From contig NW_026611617.1 in assembly GCF_028009165.1 (NCBI RefSeq), positions 1,064,001 through 1,128,000 of the forward strand: a DNA stretch of 64,000 bases. The letters run 5' to 3'. Positions within the stretch are counted from its first letter, which is position 1. Each line of letters begins with the position of its first letter. The stretch is from Akanthomyces muscarius. Its lineage: Eukaryota; Ascomycota; Sordariomycetes; Hypocreales; Cordycipitaceae. The notes under the pieces are model-generated. The model searched no databases. It was not told the DNA's origin and worked only from the letters and a program-made list of their open reading frames with translations. Positions 61,012-64,000 of this stretch are shown piece after piece. The position numbers and the translations under genes were made by a program.

Positions 61012-62628
61012 CAGCTCAAAACTCAGGTCGAGACAAAAAAGACACGGGTATATCTCAGCTCACGTCGCACACACAAACTTTCCCCCTTACGTTTTCTTCA
61101 TTCAAAAGACAAAATCCGCGGGGCATAGTCCCCGCGCCCCTCCTTGAGGGAAAACACACAGACAAAGGTCGCACAAGAAGAAGAAACGCCCACAGCCATT
61201 CAGACATGCACGCCCTCGTGGCAGGGGAGCGCTCCTTAGTCGTCTCGTCTCCTGCCACCACCAACCACCACACACAATTTTCCCCCAGATTATCCTGTTT
61301 TTCTCCCATCGCAACACACAGAACAAAATGCGGAGAGAATGTCCCCTTACCCATGCACATATTTGGGTCTCACCAGGAATCAAGTCGCCGACGAGGCGCC
61401 AGCATCAGCACATACGTCTTACTGACGTTTTTCTAGGCCTTGGCAATGCAGACGAGAACGCCTTCTTGTAAAAAGGAAAATTCGTCTCACAATACATTTT
61501 ATTCCATCTGCTATTCCTTGCCCAAAGTGCTGTTACTCCCCTTAAAAAAAGCCAGAGGACTTTGCATGCTGCCCGCTCGCTAGTCGGCAGGTATATCAGG
61601 CCGCGTTCTGCCTCCGAAAGCACATAGGGACCGTGCTAGCATTAAAACGATGCATTTGCCACCTGCATTCCATCTCTCTGCATCATTCTGCATGCATATT
61701 ACATGGTGAGTCGATTGGTCTCTACTGGGCCTCTTTGGCCAGGTCCATGCTTCACTACGCTCTTCCCGGGCCGACATGACGTGCACAGCAGCCACATCAA
61801 GCTACTGCCGCGCTCACAGACCATCGATTTGGCTCGTTATCATCAAATGACCCCAGAAAAACAACCCCAGGACCCTTTAAGTATCGGCCCAGTCTATGCA
61901 AGCACCCTTGCCGATTCGTAGCTGTTGACATACTAGACCAGCAGTCATCACCACAGCCATCGTATATCGCTAGCTTCCTTGGTGCAGCCACAGCTAGCCC
62001 GCCCGCCTTACCTTTCCCTCCCGCCGATCACCCCTCCCAATATCAATCCCCCTCTGGCTTTTAGCCACAGCGTAGCATCAATCCTCTCTCCCTCTCTAGC
62101 CAAGCCGTGCCAGCCAGCCAGCATATTGCCCAGCGTGAGCAGCCGAGCGCGAGCCAGAGTTACAGACGTTCTAGCCATCCCACCACCGTCGATCACCCAC
62201 GACGGCTCCGAGTCTAGACCGTTTAGCCATTAGTGGCCAACCACCCTATACCAGGACGTCCGTTCTATACTTTCCACAGCCACCTTTTCCTGGACTACAC
62301 CACCTCGACACCCGAACAAAACGAGGCTGACGTGGGAGCTTGACCGCCTGGCAGGTCGCAAAAGCAAATCAACACGCAACTTACCCCGACCTTTTGCGGC
62401 TTCGCGGCCGCCACGGCATCTCTTCCCCTCATTCTTTGTGGCACAGAACGCCTCTGTGCGCAAAAACGTTGTTGAATGCGGGGAATGGTGTATTGGTACG
62501 ACGCGGACGCAAGCGCTACCTCTTCTGCACGGCTGTCTTGATAACCAGGCATACAACCGGGCGATGCGAACAATCTGCCCACATGACTAGTCTCCCGCCA
62601 ATGTGTTAGTTGCGGCTGTAGGTACTAA

Positions 62629-62686
62629 TCGAGAGTGTTTGAATGCGGTGCGGCATGTCGAGAGTGTTTGAATGCGGTGCGGCATG
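62629..62686. repeat. Perfect tandem duplication, 29 nt x 2
   Basis: The unit at 62629-62657 (starting tcgagagtgtttgaatgcgg) is repeated without change at 62658-62686. The perfect match indicates a recent duplication. Confidence 0.95.
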
Positions 62687-63794
62687 GTATAAGTCGCCGC
62701 GATGGGTGGGGGTTGTCCACTGGTACAGTCTGCCCCTGAGGCTACACGACATTATATCAGGACCGTTTATTCCGGGCCAGTTCCAGACGAGTCAGAGCTG
62801 TTCGTAAGGATATAGCAGACTGTAACGGGGCGATTGATCGTAGTCAAGACCAGATGATTCAGACTGGCCGAACTGCGGTCCTCGTCAGAATCTCATATCA
62901 TAGCTCCCCAGACATGCTAAAAGTCTTGCATAAAATAACTCCCCCTTGAGAGCAAAACGGCAAGAAACGCCACCACTAGTTAGTAGAGGCGCGCCAGAGG
63001 GACCGTGGGTGGAGACGGCGTCGAGCCAATGCAGACGTGCATGCTGCTCGTACTCTTTACATGCTCATGCCTGGCCATGCACCGCAGGCTGCCAGTCGGT
63101 GTGGACTGTCTCTGATTTGGGAGGCGTCAGACAGATGGCAAATAACGCGAGGCATATCACGGACGCCAAGAGCAGGCTGCGGCCGGTGAGTGGGCGGACT
63201 ACTAGCTTGACGGCTTGGCTGCCTGGGCTGCGTGGTATTTGGCGTGTCTGATGCATTGCGACAGTGGCATGGACAAAAGTCCTGTGTAGCCCGTCAAAGC
63301 CCTGAGCTTACTGATGCAACTGACGATGGCTGGCATTGGCAGTAAGGGCGAGTTGATAATAAAATACCCTGGCCTGTATAGCCTCTACGCACTTTTGGAG
63401 TCGCTGGGCTCGTAGGGACGACCTTTTGATGATGCCGCATATCGGCTGCATTGACTGCCAGGACAGGTCATGCTGTGTCGTCAGTACCGTTGAGCCGCAA
63501 CATGGATTCTCCTTGCAGCAGATAACAGCATCGTGAGGTGGGGCATGCGTTGCGGTGGGTACGGCAACGATCCTCTGGAAATGGAGCTTGAGGGAATGCA
63601 TGCGGGCAGCCTCTGAGTAAATGAGACGGACGATGGTGTATTTTCGTTCTACTAGAAGACGAGGCTTGGTGGTGTATACTTTCTTTGGAATGGGGCGCTG
63701 GTAGTGTGTACTTTTTCTCCGAGCGGCGGTGCAGAGATGATTGACAAACTGATTTAGTGGCAAATATACAGCCGTTGTCGGAGCACATCTGCAC

Positions 63795-63868
63795 ATCTGG
63801 TGCGAGATAATGTGATGGGCGATGGATGGTGTCTGCAAATCTGGTGCTAGATAATGTGATGGGCGATG
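63795..63868. repeat. Near-perfect direct repeat, 30 nt x 2
   Basis: 63795-63824 and 63839-63868 both read atctggtgcgagataatgtg onward to gatg, with one mismatch (cgag against ctag). A 14-nt spacer separates them. Confidence 0.85.
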
Positions 63869-64000
63869 TCCGATGCGAAACACGCGTCGCTTCATAATGG
63901 TGCTTGCCGGGCATCTGGGCAACAATTCTGCGCCGCCTGTCGTGGCCGCCGCGGATCTTGGCCTTGGTGCAGCCGTGGCTCAGTGCGCGTGCCAGGAGGT

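Larger units (their letters stand above)
61012..64000. other. 3 kb right-end region, no supported gene
   Basis: 61,100-62,300 is C+T rich on the plus strand, like a fungal promoter/leader. Tandem repeats are at 62629-62686 and a direct repeat at 63795-63868. The frame at 63308-63925 (-) is low in coding character. At 63897 an ATG opens a plus-strand frame to the window edge (MVLAGHLGNN, A/V/L-rich) that could be the start of a gene beyond the window. Confidence 0.45.

Noticed and set aside
63308..63925. Minus-strand frame of 205 codons near the right end
   Set aside because: No motif, unusual composition, and it contains the direct repeat at 63795-63868.

Overview
The window looks like nuclear DNA of a filamentous ascomycete (Pezizomycotina, probably Sordariomycetes/Hypocreales; the order is an inference). 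The evidence is short 42-112 nt GT-AG introns with CTAAC/CTGAC branch sites, a tRNA-Lys with an anticodon-loop intron, a single-polypeptide acetyl-CoA carboxylase, a velvet-domain protein and NudE. I saw no bacterial operon structure, rRNA, CRISPR array, or intact transposon. Gene density is low, with many 1-5 kb gaps that hold simple repeats and decayed coding remnants.

Layout, left to right. 1-4344 (-): an ABCA-type lipid transporter whose 3' end lies outside the window. 6664-7171 (-): a four-exon, six-cysteine small secreted protein. 8702-10508 (+): a secreted type-B carboxylesterase. 10877-12112 (-): an NmrA-like NAD(P)-binding protein. 13904-14359 (+): mitochondrial BOL3, convergent with ACC1. 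14778-21764 (-): ACC1. 26570-28411 (-): nudE. 30192-35114 (-): the ER ubiquitin ligase Doa10/SSM4, with a decayed fragment of its own 3' region lying just upstream of its start. 36089-38057 (-): UDP-galactopyranose mutase with three inactivating-looking lesions. 39495-40097 (-): a secreted-protein gene cut by an in-frame stop. 40913-41769 (+): a Cys-rich secreted protein. 42807-42894 (+): tRNA-Lys(CUU). 43593-44544 (-): a JLP2/CCDC25 homologue whose reading frame needs a one-nucleotide exon. 45724-46249 (-): a minimal velvet protein. 49104-50861 (+): an Xaa-Pro aminopeptidase with two plausible starts. 54611-59514 (+): an 11-exon ABCC/MRP transporter, followed by an aminoglycoside-phosphotransferase-like relic. 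61-64 kb holds no gene I can support.

The genes do not form one pathway. Housekeeping functions (ACC1, BOL3, nudE, SSM4, JLP2, aminopeptidase, tRNA) are mixed with export and secretion genes (ABCA, ABCC, esterase, small secreted proteins). The secreted-type genes tend to carry a TATA box about 100 nt before the start codon. The most notable observations are the single-nucleotide exon (or stwintron) in the JLP2 homologue, the multiply damaged UGM gene flanked by faultless long genes, and the very small velvet protein.
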